From NCBI GenBank assembly GCA_964373065.1, contig CAYJSJ010000006.1:1-51211 (forward strand): a stretch of DNA of 51,211 nt. The letters run 5' to 3'. This DNA is from CAYJSJ01 sp964373065. GTDB lineage: Bacteria; Patescibacteriota; Gracilibacteria; Peribacterales; Peribacteraceae. Within the stretch, counting starts at the first letter, position 1, and every line of letters starts with the position of its first letter. Below are positions 16,377-24,554 of the stretch, in pieces. The notes below the pieces were generated by a model that saw only the letters and a list, made by a program, of their open reading frames with translations, did not search any database and was not told the origin of the DNA. The translations under genes were made by a program, and so were the position numbers.

Positions 16377-17771
16377 TTACCCTGTGACAACCCGTGCCAG
16401 AGTGACGTTTGCGGCGCTGTGTGCCTTATCCACATCATAAAAACGCATGTGTTCCTTTTTAAACATAAGCTCCACTCTGCCTGTGGGTCCGTTTCTGTGC
16501 TTACGAATATAAATATCGGTGAGACCAGGGCGATCGGAATCCTCCTCGTAGTAATCTTCCCGATACATCATGAGTACGACGTCTGCATCTTGTTCGATGG
16601 AACCGGAATCTCTCAAATCGCTGAGCTGCGGAATGTTCCCGGGGCGGCTTTCCACTGCACGAGAAAGCTGAGAGAGAGCAACAATAGGAATATGCAGTTC
16701 ACGCCCAAGCTGCTTAAGCGATCGAGAAATTTCAGAGATTTCCTGCACTCGATTGCCCGCATAACTCATATTGCCCGTACTCATGAGTTGCAAGTAGTCG
16801 ACAATCAGAAGGTCAAGCCCGTGTTCCATCTGTAAGCGGCGCGCCTTGGCACGAAGCTCGGGAATAGACGAGCCGACGGAGTCATCGATAAAAATATTCG
16901 CCTTATTCAATTCATCCATGATCGGTCCCATATTCTGGAAGTCCGTGTCATCCAGTTTTCCCTTTTGAAGCTTCCATGAATCAACACCCAGCATGGAAGC
17001 AAAGAGGCGATCGACGAGTTGCTCTTTGCTCATTTCCAAAGAGAAAATTCCCACATTTTTGTTGTGACGTATGGCTGCATTCTGCGCAATATTTAATGCG
17101 AGCGCGGTCTTTCCCATGGAAGGGCGTGCGGCAAGAATGACGAGATCGCTCGGCTGAAGGCCGGAAAGCTTGTTGTCAATCGCCTGAAATCCGGTAGATA
17201 CTCCTTTGATGATCTCATCATCCGATTCGTGGAGCTCTGCAAAGCGTTCGTAGCGGTCGTTGAGTACTTCCCGAATGTGCACAAATTTGTCTTTGAGAAA
17301 CGTATTACTGATGTCAAAGACCGTCTTTTCCACTTCCTCCAAAAGTTCCGGAACTCCACGATCTTCTACGTATCCAAGCCCCGAAATTTTTTGCCCTGCA
17401 CCAATGATCCTTCGATGCACTGCTTTCGTTTTAACAATCTGGCCGTACTGATAGATATGCGATGACGTCGGGACTTCTGCGGTAAGTTGTGCCAGAAACG
17501 CAGATCCACCAATGCTTTGGAGCTTTTTATTGTCGCTCAGTTTTGATGTTACCGTCACGAAGTCCACCGGCTCGTGATTCGTATACAGATCCATGATTCC
17601 CGCGAAGATATCGCGGTACACAGGATCATAAAAATCATCGGGCTTCAAAAAATCCGACACCTTTATAATGGCGTCTGGATCAAGCATCAACGCACCGATA
17701 ACGGTGCGTTCCGCTTCCGTGCTATGCGGTTGCGTGGGGATGCCGGAAACGTCGGTGGGCTTCGTAGACAT
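16377..17771 (-). CDS. dnaB: Replicative DNA helicase DnaB
   Basis: 464 residues of normal length. N-terminal primase-interaction domain (about 1-120), linker helix, and RecA-like ATPase with LAARPSMGKTALALN (Walker A near residue 220), SLEMSKEQL, DYLQLMS (Walker B) and the SRSLKQLGRELHIP stretch. It unwinds DNA at the fork and should be loaded by a DciA-like protein. A TTGTCT/TATACA pair about 20 nt upstream of the ATG is a candidate promoter. A perfect DnaA box (TTATCCACA) lies inside the gene at 16426-16434. Confidence 0.97.
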   Translation of the reverse strand: MSTKPTDVSGIPTQPHSTEAERTVIGALMLDPDAIIKVSDFLKPDDFYDPVYRDIFAGIMDLYTNHEPVDFVTVTSKLSDNKKLQSIGGSAFLAQLTAEVPTSSHIYQYGQIVKTKAVHRRIIGAGQKISGLGYVEDRGVPELLEEVEKTVFDISNTFLKDKFVHIREVLNDRYERFAELHESDDEIIKGVSTGFQAIDNKLSGLQPSDLVILAARPSMGKTALALNIAQNAAIRHNKNVGIFSLEMSKEQLVDRLFASMLGVDSWKLQKGKLDDTDFQNMGPIMDELNKANIFIDDSVGSSIPELRAKARRLQMEHGLDLLIVDYLQLMSTGNMSYAGNRVQEISEISRSLKQLGRELHIPIVALSQLSRAVESRPGNIPQLSDLRDSGSIEQDADVVLMMYREDYYEEDSDRPGLTDIYIRKHRNGPTGRVELMFKKEHMRFYDVDKAHSAANVTLARVVTG

Positions 17772-17875
17772 GGTAACGTGAACGTGAATGTATAACCGCC
17801 GAAGTCCAAAGACAATTTGCTCCTAAAAATCTGCTTGCACGCTATCCACGATCAGCGCAGAAGGTGTGCATGCAC

Positions 17876-17884
17876 TGTGGATAA
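17876..17884 (-). promoter_or_regulatory. Perfect DnaA box upstream of dnaB
   Basis: Minus-strand TTATCCACA, identical to the canonical R1 box, about 100 bp upstream of dnaB. A weaker match (CTATCCACG) lies nearby at about 17842-17850. Could be regulatory; there is no dnaA and no box cluster, so an origin is not claimed. Confidence 0.45.
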
Positions 17885-17889
17885 CGTGT

Positions 17890-18024
17890 GGGGAATGGGG
17901 TTTGGTATAGATTAGGAATAGGGCTGGGGATAGGATTAGGAATGAGGGTGAAACATATGCATGTCGTAGTCTCTTCATCCCATCCTAACCGCCAACCCTA
18001 ACCCCAACCCTAACCCTATCCCTA
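17890..18024. repeat. G-rich telomere-like repeat pair between recA and dnaB
   Basis: The plus strand at 17890-17951 is rich in GGGG and ATTAGGAAT-type units. The plus strand at 17977-18024 is the C-rich counterpart, with CCCTAA units. The two halves form an imperfect inverted repeat. On the minus strand, directly after the recA stop, five G-tracts are linked by ATA, TTA, TT and TTA (GGGATAGGGTTAGGG...), which is a G-quadruplex pattern. No gene is seen here. It may end recA transcription or act as a structured DNA element. Confidence 0.75.
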
Positions 18025-19137
18025 TCAAGCAATAAGCGCAGATTTCCGAATCTCCTTCTCGAGGCGATCTGCTGTTTTCTTGTTCTCCATAAGATAGAGA
18101 CGTGCAGCTTCACGCCCTTGTCCCAGCGTCTCCTCGCCTGCGCGGAAGTAGTTGCCGCTCTTCTCGATACACCCATACTTGACGCCAAGATCCAAAATGT
18201 CGCCTTCTTTACTGATGCCTCTAGCGTAGAGAATATCAAACTCAGCCTGACGGAAGGGGGGTGCAACTTTATTCTTCACCACCTTTACTCGCGTGCGGTT
18301 TCCGACGATTTCCTGTTCTGCTGCTCTTCCTTCCACAGCAGGAAGCTTCTCAAAAATCTTATCAATCCGCCGGACATCCAATCGCAGAGACGAATAGAAC
18401 TTGAGTGCCTGGCCGCCGGCAGTAGTTTCCGGATTTCCGAACATAACGCCGATCTTCATACGAATTTGGTTGATGAAGATGATACTGCACTGTGTCTTGT
18501 TGACGATTGCAGTCAGCTTACGGAGTGCCTGGCTCATCAGACGCGCCTGTAATCCCATTTGTGGATCACCCATGGCTCCATCTATTTCGGCTTGCGGCGT
18601 GAGCGCTGCAACGGAGTCGATGACGATGATGTCGATGGCACCGCTGCGTACGAGCGTCTCGCAGATTTCGAGCGCCTGTTCACCGGAATCCGGTTGCGAT
18701 ACAAGGAGCGAGTCGATATTCACGCCGATCTTCTTTGCGTACTGCACATCGAGCGCGTGCTCCGCATCTATAAATGCGGCTCGTCCGCCCTTTTTCTGTA
18801 CTTCAGCAACTGCATGGAGCGAAAGCGTTGTTTTCCCCGAGCTCTCCGGACCGTAGATCTCTATCACACGTCCATGGGGGATTCCGCCGCCGAGTGCGAT
18901 ATCGAGTGCCAGGGAACCGGAGGAGAAACGGGGAATGTGCCTCCCTGCGTTTTCGTCCATCTTCATGATAGCGCCGGGGCCGTATTCTTTTTCAATCTGC
19001 GCAAGTGCAGTTTGGATGGCGTCGTCTTTCACCTGATCGAGTGAATTCTTCTTAGGACTCTTATCCGCCAATGCTTTGGGGGGGACGGGAGTCTTCTGGT
19101 CTGTCATAGGTTTTGCGGGAGATGCGGTCTTGGTCAT
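18025..19137 (-). CDS. recA: Recombinase RecA
   Basis: 370 residues. Core from about residue 35: GPGAIMKMDENAGRHIP, GPESSGKTTLSLHAVAE (Walker A, near residue 94), IVIDSVAALTPQAEI (Walker B), the L1 loop QMGLQARLMSQALRKL and INQIRMKIGVMFGNPETTAGG. The first 30 residues are a Lys/Pro/Ala-rich extension. It drives homologous recombination and any SOS response. G-rich repeats flank both ends of the gene. A candidate promoter TTGATC-17-TAACGT lies about 80 nt upstream beside overlapping palindromes TTTGATCAAA and CAAAGCTTTG. Confidence 0.97.
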   Translation of the reverse strand: MTKTASPAKPMTDQKTPVPPKALADKSPKKNSLDQVKDDAIQTALAQIEKEYGPGAIMKMDENAGRHIPRFSSGSLALDIALGGGIPHGRVIEIYGPESSGKTTLSLHAVAEVQKKGGRAAFIDAEHALDVQYAKKIGVNIDSLLVSQPDSGEQALEICETLVRSGAIDIIVIDSVAALTPQAEIDGAMGDPQMGLQARLMSQALRKLTAIVNKTQCSIIFINQIRMKIGVMFGNPETTAGGQALKFYSSLRLDVRRIDKIFEKLPAVEGRAAEQEIVGNRTRVKVVKNKVAPPFRQAEFDILYARGISKEGDILDLGVKYGCIEKSGNYFRAGEETLGQGREAARLYLMENKKTADRLEKEIRKSALIA

Positions 19138-19145
19138 GATGATAT

Positions 19146-19180
19146 GGGGAAATGGGGAAGTAGGGAAATAGGGAATGGGG
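19146..19180 (+). repeat. G-rich repeat upstream of recA
   Basis: Plus strand has GGGG-AAAT-GGGG-AAGTA-GGG-AAATA-GGG-AAT-GGGG, five G-tracts that could form a G-quadruplex. It lies 9 bp upstream of the recA ATG, with the C-rich strand being the recA sense strand. It shares GGGGAAGTAGGGAAAT with the repeat upstream of tyrS. Confidence 0.8.
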
Positions 19181-19284
19181 TGATTGAAAGTACACCTACG
19201 TTATCCAAGTTCAAAGCTTTGATCAAATCAATCTACTTTACAGCCGTACACTTTGGTTGTGGTGTGTGAGTGTACACCTTCAAA

Positions 19285-19746
19285 TCAAGATTTGTACTGC
19301 CTGCACGTCACCGTGCATCCCATCGCTTGTAATTGCCGTAGGAGAACGCGCTGACCATGAAACGAAACATTGCCGAGGTACACATGCACGTCATCCGGGC
19401 TCGGCAAACTCCGTACCCATTGCAGAAGAGAATGCGAATCAAATTTCTTCTGTGTGGTATTTGATGTTTCTGCATACGAAAGAAGCTTTCCTCTACTGCA
19501 ATCGATAGTGATGGAAGAGGTGAACGTAGGCCGTGTCTGTAGATCGTCTGTGATCATAATAATGAAAGAGGGGAAAGCCAGACCAGTCGGACGAAGCGCC
19601 GAAAGTGCGAAGGCTGATGGCAAAGCCAAGTGTACACTTGTACACCCAATATGCAAGCAAATTGTGTTGCACGACGTACACCTTTCACGTTCATTCATGC
19701 TTCGTATGAAAAACAAAGGATGAAGAACTATCAAAGTTTTCTGCAT
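19285..19746 (-). CDS. Hypothetical protein
   Basis: 153 residues, not recognised. The ATG overlaps the last 16 bp of the upstream lipoprotein gene, which suggests coupling. The first half is Cys-rich; the second half (SSITIDCSRGKLLSY..., LPSPDDVHVYLGNVSFHGQR) looks like a normal alpha/beta protein. A start at an internal Met is possible. The DNA contains several GTACAC motifs, including the palindrome AAGTGTACACTT at 19628-19639. Whether it is a gene is uncertain. Confidence 0.45.
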   Translation of the reverse strand: MQKTLIVLHPLFFIRSMNERERCTSCNTICLHIGCTSVHLALPSAFALSALRPTGLAFPSFIIMITDDLQTRPTFTSSITIDCSRGKLLSYAETSNTTQKKFDSHSLLQWVRSLPSPDDVHVYLGNVSFHGQRVLLRQLQAMGCTVTCRQYKS

Positions 19747-20555
19747 CGTCCGATGTTCTCTATCACATCTTGAATATCGCAGAAGGAATCAGGTGAGCAG
19801 AGTATCCCCGCAGATCCTCCGCACGGCAGGCCGAGAGCACCAGTACCGGAGAATTGCAATGAAGAGGACTGCTCTGTAAGGAGATCAATGGAGTGTAAAA
19901 CCTCAATAAAATCCTCCTGAAGCCGCTGACCCGTCAGACGTGTTCCGGGGCTGAAACGTAGTTGCAAAATAGAAGCAGGACGTTTCACAGCAACAATCTG
20001 GGTACCGCTCAGGTCGTCTATTAGACGAGTTGCACGCGTAGCATCGACGACAATGGGCACCCCGCCATCGGGAAGCTCCGTTCCTTCCTCCCAAACAGAA
20101 AATATGGGATCAGACGTCAGTTCATCAAGGAAAAAATCATACCTGCCCCCGTTCTCTTTCAGTATCCAATGGACAGGTGTGCTCAAGCGTACGTTCACCT
20201 TCTGCAGCACGTGCTCTTTCATGGTATCCTCTACGTCCACGACAGAAGTAGCAGAGAATACGGGCAGATCCTCAGGATTGGTATTGTACGTAATGAAGCC
20301 ACGCAGCGTTACGCGCTTCCCCTGATACTCACGGAGGTTTACGAGCGTGCTCTCTATGTAGTACACATTCACGCCATCCTGCTCAAGAAGATGCGACCCT
20401 CTGCGAACAGCAGAAAGCTCTGCAGGACGAAGGATACCAGAAAGAGTCTGCTCCCCAGACGGAAGCACCTGCAGAGGCGTATTCGTACACGCCGCAAGGA
20501 AAATCATTAAAAGAAGGGGCACTACTGTAAAGAGACGGTAAGCAATCGTAAGCAT
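19731..20555 (-). CDS. Putative lipoprotein with OB-like and Cys-rich modules
   Basis: 274 residues from the ATG at 20555, preceded by an AAGG Shine-Dalgarno-like run. The signal segment ends in LAAC, a lipobox, so it should be lipid-anchored after cleavage before Cys. Residues about 65-105 (EYQGKRVTLRGFITYNT...) resemble an OB-like strand pattern. The C-terminus has a CGGSAGILCSPDSFCD motif, which matches the small Cys-rich CGG-AG-x-C modules found in some bacterial lipoproteins. Two further Cys could form disulphides. Surface function unknown. Confidence 0.7.
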   Translation of the reverse strand: MLTIAYRLFTVVPLLLMIFLAACTNTPLQVLPSGEQTLSGILRPAELSAVRRGSHLLEQDGVNVYYIESTLVNLREYQGKRVTLRGFITYNTNPEDLPVFSATSVVDVEDTMKEHVLQKVNVRLSTPVHWILKENGGRYDFFLDELTSDPIFSVWEEGTELPDGGVPIVVDATRATRLIDDLSGTQIVAVKRPASILQLRFSPGTRLTGQRLQEDFIEVLHSIDLLTEQSSSLQFSGTGALGLPCGGSAGILCSPDSFCDIQDVIENIGRCRKL

Positions 20556-20611
20556 AGAAATACCTTTTGGAAATTTATGGAGACATGGTCGTATCGGTCT
20601 GTACAAGCCAA

Positions 20612-21709
20612 TTATCGTTTGGCCTCCTGATCGAATGCATAGACGGCACGACCGACACGCTTGAAGTACGGCATCTTTTGCAGATTTAACGAAATCGTCC
20701 CTACTTTCACCGTGCGCTGCTTGCCCACCTCAACGATGATTTCTTTCTTACTGAGCGGACCCTTTTCTTTCAAAATTCGTTCAATAACGTCTGCAACAGT
20801 ACCCGGTTCATACCCCCACTCGCGAAGAGCATAGAGACCGCGACCGACGAGGACAAACTGCGGATAGCGAATGAGTTCATTATGGACAGCCTGCACGGTG
20901 ACATTTTTATGATCAAACTGAGCGTCGCGTATACGATTGGCGATTTCCATAAAGTGTAGTGGTTCGCCGGATTTACGCAGGACGATCTCCACCTTGTCGC
21001 GAATGCTGCGTGGACGAACGAAGCGCCACTCCGTGAGTCCCCACCCTTCGGTAATCTCCCGTAGACGCTCATCGATCTCCAGGCAGGACGCTATAAGTTC
21101 ACGGCTTGGAATGCGTCCATCGAAGAGGTTGAGTGCCTGAATGGAGGAAACGATTTCGTCGGTCAGCATGCAGTTTTTTCTCTTTTTCAGGATTTTGACG
21201 ATGCTATTGACTATGTGTGACACATCTTCCATAGCAAGGCTTTCGAGACGCCAGAACGCAATGAACGATTGGGCGCGCGTTCCCAAAACCATGTCCGGAT
21301 CGATGGAAAAACTGAGTCGCAAGACCGCTCCGTCGATATCCTTTGCATCGGCGATACGCTTCAGGCAGGAAGTTATAAGTTTCTCCTCACGCAGTAATCC
21401 GCCGTTGATACGCAATACTTCTTTGGCAAGCTTATTGACCTCGTCGAGGCGTGTCGTACGAACAGTGCGCTTCAACTTGCTGAGCGCGATGCTTTCGATC
21501 TGACGTATGCGTTCGCGAGTGACATTGAAGTGCTTGCCGATTTTTTCAAGCGTCTGCTTCTGCTCACCTCGCAATGCAAATCGCTTCTGAATAACCATTG
21601 CCTCTTTATCTGTAAGAACCATAAAGAGACCCTCAAGAAGTTCCTGAAGGTTCACCTGGATTTGCGGACCCGTGGATTTCTGAGCGGTAGCGACGGCGTG
21701 ATCAGACAT
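20612..21709 (-). CDS. Sigma-70 region 4 / HARE-HTH fusion transcription protein
   Basis: 365 residues. Residues about 25-90 hold a sigma-70 region 4 helix-turn-helix with LEKIGKHFNVTRERIRQIE, the -35 recognition helix pattern. There is no region 2 or 3, so it cannot open DNA as a full sigma factor. The C-terminal part holds winged-helix modules of the HARE-HTH type (repeats around residues 225-290 and 300-360, e.g. GTVADVIERILKEKGPLSKKEI). The HARE-HTH fold also occurs in the RNA polymerase delta subunit of Firmicutes. It probably modulates RNA polymerase. Separate promoter; no obvious operon. Confidence 0.75.
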   Translation of the reverse strand: MSDHAVATAQKSTGPQIQVNLQELLEGLFMVLTDKEAMVIQKRFALRGEQKQTLEKIGKHFNVTRERIRQIESIALSKLKRTVRTTRLDEVNKLAKEVLRINGGLLREEKLITSCLKRIADAKDIDGAVLRLSFSIDPDMVLGTRAQSFIAFWRLESLAMEDVSHIVNSIVKILKKRKNCMLTDEIVSSIQALNLFDGRIPSRELIASCLEIDERLREITEGWGLTEWRFVRPRSIRDKVEIVLRKSGEPLHFMEIANRIRDAQFDHKNVTVQAVHNELIRYPQFVLVGRGLYALREWGYEPGTVADVIERILKEKGPLSKKEIIVEVGKQRTVKVGTISLNLQKMPYFKRVGRAVYAFDQEAKR

Positions 21710-21881
21710 ACATTCGTTGGAGAAGGAAACAACCCTCGTTATACCATAACATTGACAGAGGAAAAAGATTTCACATACGTTTCGGTAGACGTCAGATACG
21801 TCTTATGGTGCCCTGCGTTATTGTATACGGAGGTGTTCAATGAGCGTAAAGGGATTGATTTTAAAGCATTTCTGATATTTG

Positions 21882-22262
21882 TCAATGACTTACATCTCTT
21901 TTCATTTTGAGTTTTACCATCAGTAATTGGCATGCAGCAGATGCATCTAAATCCAGCGATTTGTCTGCTTTGCTCGTATATCGCTCATCCAGGAAGGAAT
22001 GGTGAATATTCGCTTCGTGAAGGGCTTTCGCTAGATTTCGTACAGAGGTAGCCTGCTTGCCCTCCGTACCGCCGGGAAGCAGAGGAAGACCCAGCACTAC
22101 CTCATCTATCCGGTAGTGTGTTACGAGTGCTGCAATGCTCTCCAAAAGTTCAGCTACAGATGCATGCTGAAGGGAGGCTAGTGAGAAGAGAATGTCATCG
22201 CTACTGTCACCATACGCCACACCCGTGCGCTTTGAGCCGATATCGAGAGCAAGGTAACGCAT
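21882..22262 (-). CDS. ruvX: Putative pre-16S rRNA nuclease RuvX (YqgF family)
   Basis: 126 residues from the ATG at 22262. RNase H-like fold with LALDIGSKRTGVAYGD (first catalytic Asp), EVVLGLPLLPGG, and FLDERYTS with the Glu and Arg that are usual in the family. C-terminal DASAACQLL matches the last catalytic Asp region. The family processes the 5' end of 16S rRNA. Length is normal. A tandem repeat lies just upstream, between it and rpsT. Confidence 0.9.
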   Translation of the reverse strand: MRYLALDIGSKRTGVAYGDSSDDILFSLASLQHASVAELLESIAALVTHYRIDEVVLGLPLLPGGTEGKQATSVRNLAKALHEANIHHSFLDERYTSKADKSLDLDASAACQLLMVKLKMKRDVSH

Positions 22263-22274
22263 AGTACGGTTTGC

Positions 22275-22348
22275 AACCTGCAACTTACAACCGACAACTT
22301 ACAACCGACAACTTACAACCGACAACTTGCAACCGACAACTTGCAACA
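22275..22348. repeat. 14-bp tandem repeat
   Basis: Five nearly identical units of CAACTTACAACCGA (with G for A in the last two) lie between ruvX and rpsT, with a partial unit before them. There are no spacers, so it is not CRISPR. No ORF or promoter is clear within it. Confidence 0.9.
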
Positions 22349-22603
22349 TTACGCAGCAAGCTTCGCCATAGCAGATTTTCTTCGCGCTGCATTTTTCTTG
22401 TGGATGATGTTTCTCTTCGCTGCCATATCAATGGCCTTATACGTTTCCGGAAGCAACGCAAGAAGCTCCTCCCGTTTACCTTCTTTAGCAGCCACACGCA
22501 TTGTTAACATCATTGTTTTAAGATACGTTTTTGCAGGAAGACGCCTGGCCTTTCGGACCGCGTTTTGACGCATACGTTTGATGGCGGACTGTATGATTGG
22601 CAT
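22349..22603 (-). CDS. rpsT: 30S ribosomal protein bS20
   Basis: 84 residues, highly basic. Starts MPIIQSAIKRMRQNAVRKAR, and later has AKRNIIHKKNAARRKSAMAK, both typical of bS20. It binds 16S rRNA helices during 30S assembly. TACAGT lies about 10 nt before the ATG. It is directly followed by the 14-bp tandem repeat. Confidence 0.95.
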   Translation of the reverse strand: MPIIQSAIKRMRQNAVRKARRLPAKTYLKTMMLTMRVAAKEGKREELLALLPETYKAIDMAAKRNIIHKKNAARRKSAMAKLAA

Positions 22604-22683
22604 AAGCTGAAAGACTGTAATGCTCAGATGTGATCACGTCAACGATTCTCCCAAACCTCTCATGCCATCCCAACCCTCTGCAG

Positions 22684-22712
22684 GTTGACTTCCAGAGAAT
22701 TTAGCGTAAGAT
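22684..22712 (+). promoter_or_regulatory. Sigma70-type promoter of glmS
   Basis: TTGACT (22684-22689), 17-bp spacer, TAAGAT (22707-22712). Transcription is expected near 22719, giving a leader of about 12 nt. No glmS ribozyme fits in such a short leader. Confidence 0.65.
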
Positions 22713-22730
22713 TTCGCTTCAATCAGCCAA

Positions 22731-24539
22731 ATGTGCGGGATATTCGGATACATAGGCACAAGACAAGACGCAGGGAAACTTGTCGTTGAGGGGTTGAAAA
22801 ACCTCGAGTACAGAGGGTACGACTCCTGGGGAGTTGCGTGCAGACGTCCTGAGGGAACAATAGTGAGTAAAGATATCGGAAAAATAAGCGCAATAGACTC
22901 CGATCATTTCGCCGGATCGTGCAATCTCGCAATAGCCCACACGCGTTGGGCTACGCACGGAGGAGTAACACCGGCCAATGCCCACCCGCACCTGAGCGGT
23001 GACGGGGCAATCGCCGTTGTTCATAACGGCATTATTGAAAACTACCGAGAGCTCCGCGATGAATTAGTGGCATTCGGTCATACATTTATAAGTGAAACCG
23101 ACACAGAAGTAATTCCCCACCTCATAGAAGAGGAACTACAAAAGACTGGCGACTTTGCCTCGGCAGTCCGCAACGCCTGCAATCGTTTCGAAGGACGCTT
23201 CGGCATCCTCGCATTCCACACAGAAAGTAACACGTTAGTCGCGGCGCGTACGGGCTCGCCACTCATCATCGGCGTGGCCAAGGGAAGAAAATCCGATACA
23301 AAAAAAGATCGGGGAATAGAGGGCTATTTTATAGCATCGGATATTCCCGCGTTCATGGATCACACACGCATCGTTCATTACCTGGATGACGGTGAGATGG
23401 TCGTGACAGACGGGATCTCCATCCTCTTTACAGATTTACGTACCGGAGAAGAGCGCCCGAAGCGCGAAGTCGAAATTACATGGTCACTGGAACAGGCGCA
23501 AAAAGGAGAGTTTGCTCACTTCATGCTTAAAGAGATCATGGAGCAAAAGGATTCTATTGCCCGCGCAGTCAATCAGCGCGATGAACAAATCCTGACAATC
23601 GCAGACGCAATCAAAAACGCACAAGGCACATTCCTCATAGGGTGCGGCACGGCGCACAAGGCGTGCATGGCTGCGGAATATTTCTTTTCTGTTGTGGCCG
23701 ATCACCACGTCAACGTTACCTCTGCAGGAGAATTTACAGTCCACCATCACTTTCTTAAACCCCAAAGTCTGCTCATCGTCGTTAGCCAAAGCGGAGAAAC
23801 AGCAGACGTACTGGAGGCCATGAAGATGGCTAAAGGAAAAGGGGCGACGGTGCTCGCCATCGTGAATGCAGAGGGGTCCACCATCAGCCGCGAAGCGGAC
23901 TTTTCTCTGCTGATTAACGCAGGTCCGGAGCGTGCTGTCGCATCAACGAAAGCGCTGACGGGGCAGATGGCAGTCCTCCTGCTCATAGCGCATGCCATGG
24001 CCGGGAAACTCCACGCAGGAAAGATGCTGCTCCTCGAAACATCGTCCATGATCAACGATATGTTGAACCCCCGATACATCGATTTCCTCGAGCAACTCGC
24101 GGGCAGGATCTCTGACCATGAAAACCTGTACATCATCGGCAAAAGCTGGAACTACCCGATGGCATTGGAAAGCGCCATCAAAATTCAGGAAGTAAGTTAT
24201 ATTCACGCGGAGGGATTTGCCGCAAGCGAACTGAAACACGGCCCGATCGCCCTTATAGAGGAGGGGACACCCTGTATCGCGCTCATAGGTAACGATGAAG
24301 TAACGCGTGACATCATCAATAATACCATCGAGCTCAAGGCTCGCGGCGCCATGGCGATAGGCATAGCGCCTAAGCGTCATGAGGCGTTTGACGAGTGGGT
24401 GCGCGTCCCCGATGCAGGAGCGGCTCAAGCGATCGTCAATATCATTCCCATCCAAGTCATCGCGTACTTCCTCGCCGTGAAGCGCGGCAAAAATCCCGAC
24501 ATGCCCCGCAATCTCGCGAAGTCTGTGACGGTGAAGTAA
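22731..24539 (+). CDS. glmS: Glutamine-fructose-6-phosphate aminotransferase
   Basis: 602 residues. Cys2 of MCGIFGYIGTRQ is the glutamine amidotransferase nucleophile; HTRWATHGG follows near residue 85. The C-terminal half has two SIS domains, with IGCGTAHKACMAAEY, SQSGETADVLEAM and ASTKALTGQ at the sugar-phosphate sites, and the LAKSVTVK end. It makes glucosamine-6-phosphate for peptidoglycan and other surface sugars. Unique for the window, it has a classical promoter and a short leader. Confidence 0.97.
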   Translation: MCGIFGYIGTRQDAGKLVVEGLKNLEYRGYDSWGVACRRPEGTIVSKDIGKISAIDSDHFAGSCNLAIAHTRWATHGGVTPANAHPHLSGDGAIAVVHNGIIENYRELRDELVAFGHTFISETDTEVIPHLIEEELQKTGDFASAVRNACNRFEGRFGILAFHTESNTLVAARTGSPLIIGVAKGRKSDTKKDRGIEGYFIASDIPAFMDHTRIVHYLDDGEMVVTDGISILFTDLRTGEERPKREVEITWSLEQAQKGEFAHFMLKEIMEQKDSIARAVNQRDEQILTIADAIKNAQGTFLIGCGTAHKACMAAEYFFSVVADHHVNVTSAGEFTVHHHFLKPQSLLIVVSQSGETADVLEAMKMAKGKGATVLAIVNAEGSTISREADFSLLINAGPERAVASTKALTGQMAVLLLIAHAMAGKLHAGKMLLLETSSMINDMLNPRYIDFLEQLAGRISDHENLYIIGKSWNYPMALESAIKIQEVSYIHAEGFAASELKHGPIALIEEGTPCIALIGNDEVTRDIINNTIELKARGAMAIGIAPKRHEAFDEWVRVPDAGAAQAIVNIIPIQVIAYFLAVKRGKNPDMPRNLAKSVTVK

Positions 24540-24554
24540 CAGGAAGCAAAGACT

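Noticed and set aside
17890..18024. Chromosome end or telomere
   Set aside because: TTAGGG-like tracts are internal, between recA and dnaB, and flanked by normal genes.
17772..18024. Replication origin
   Set aside because: Only one perfect DnaA box, no dnaA or dnaN, no AT-rich unwinding stretch.
22275..22348. CRISPR array
   Set aside because: Repeat units of 14 bp are directly abutting, with no spacers and no cas genes.
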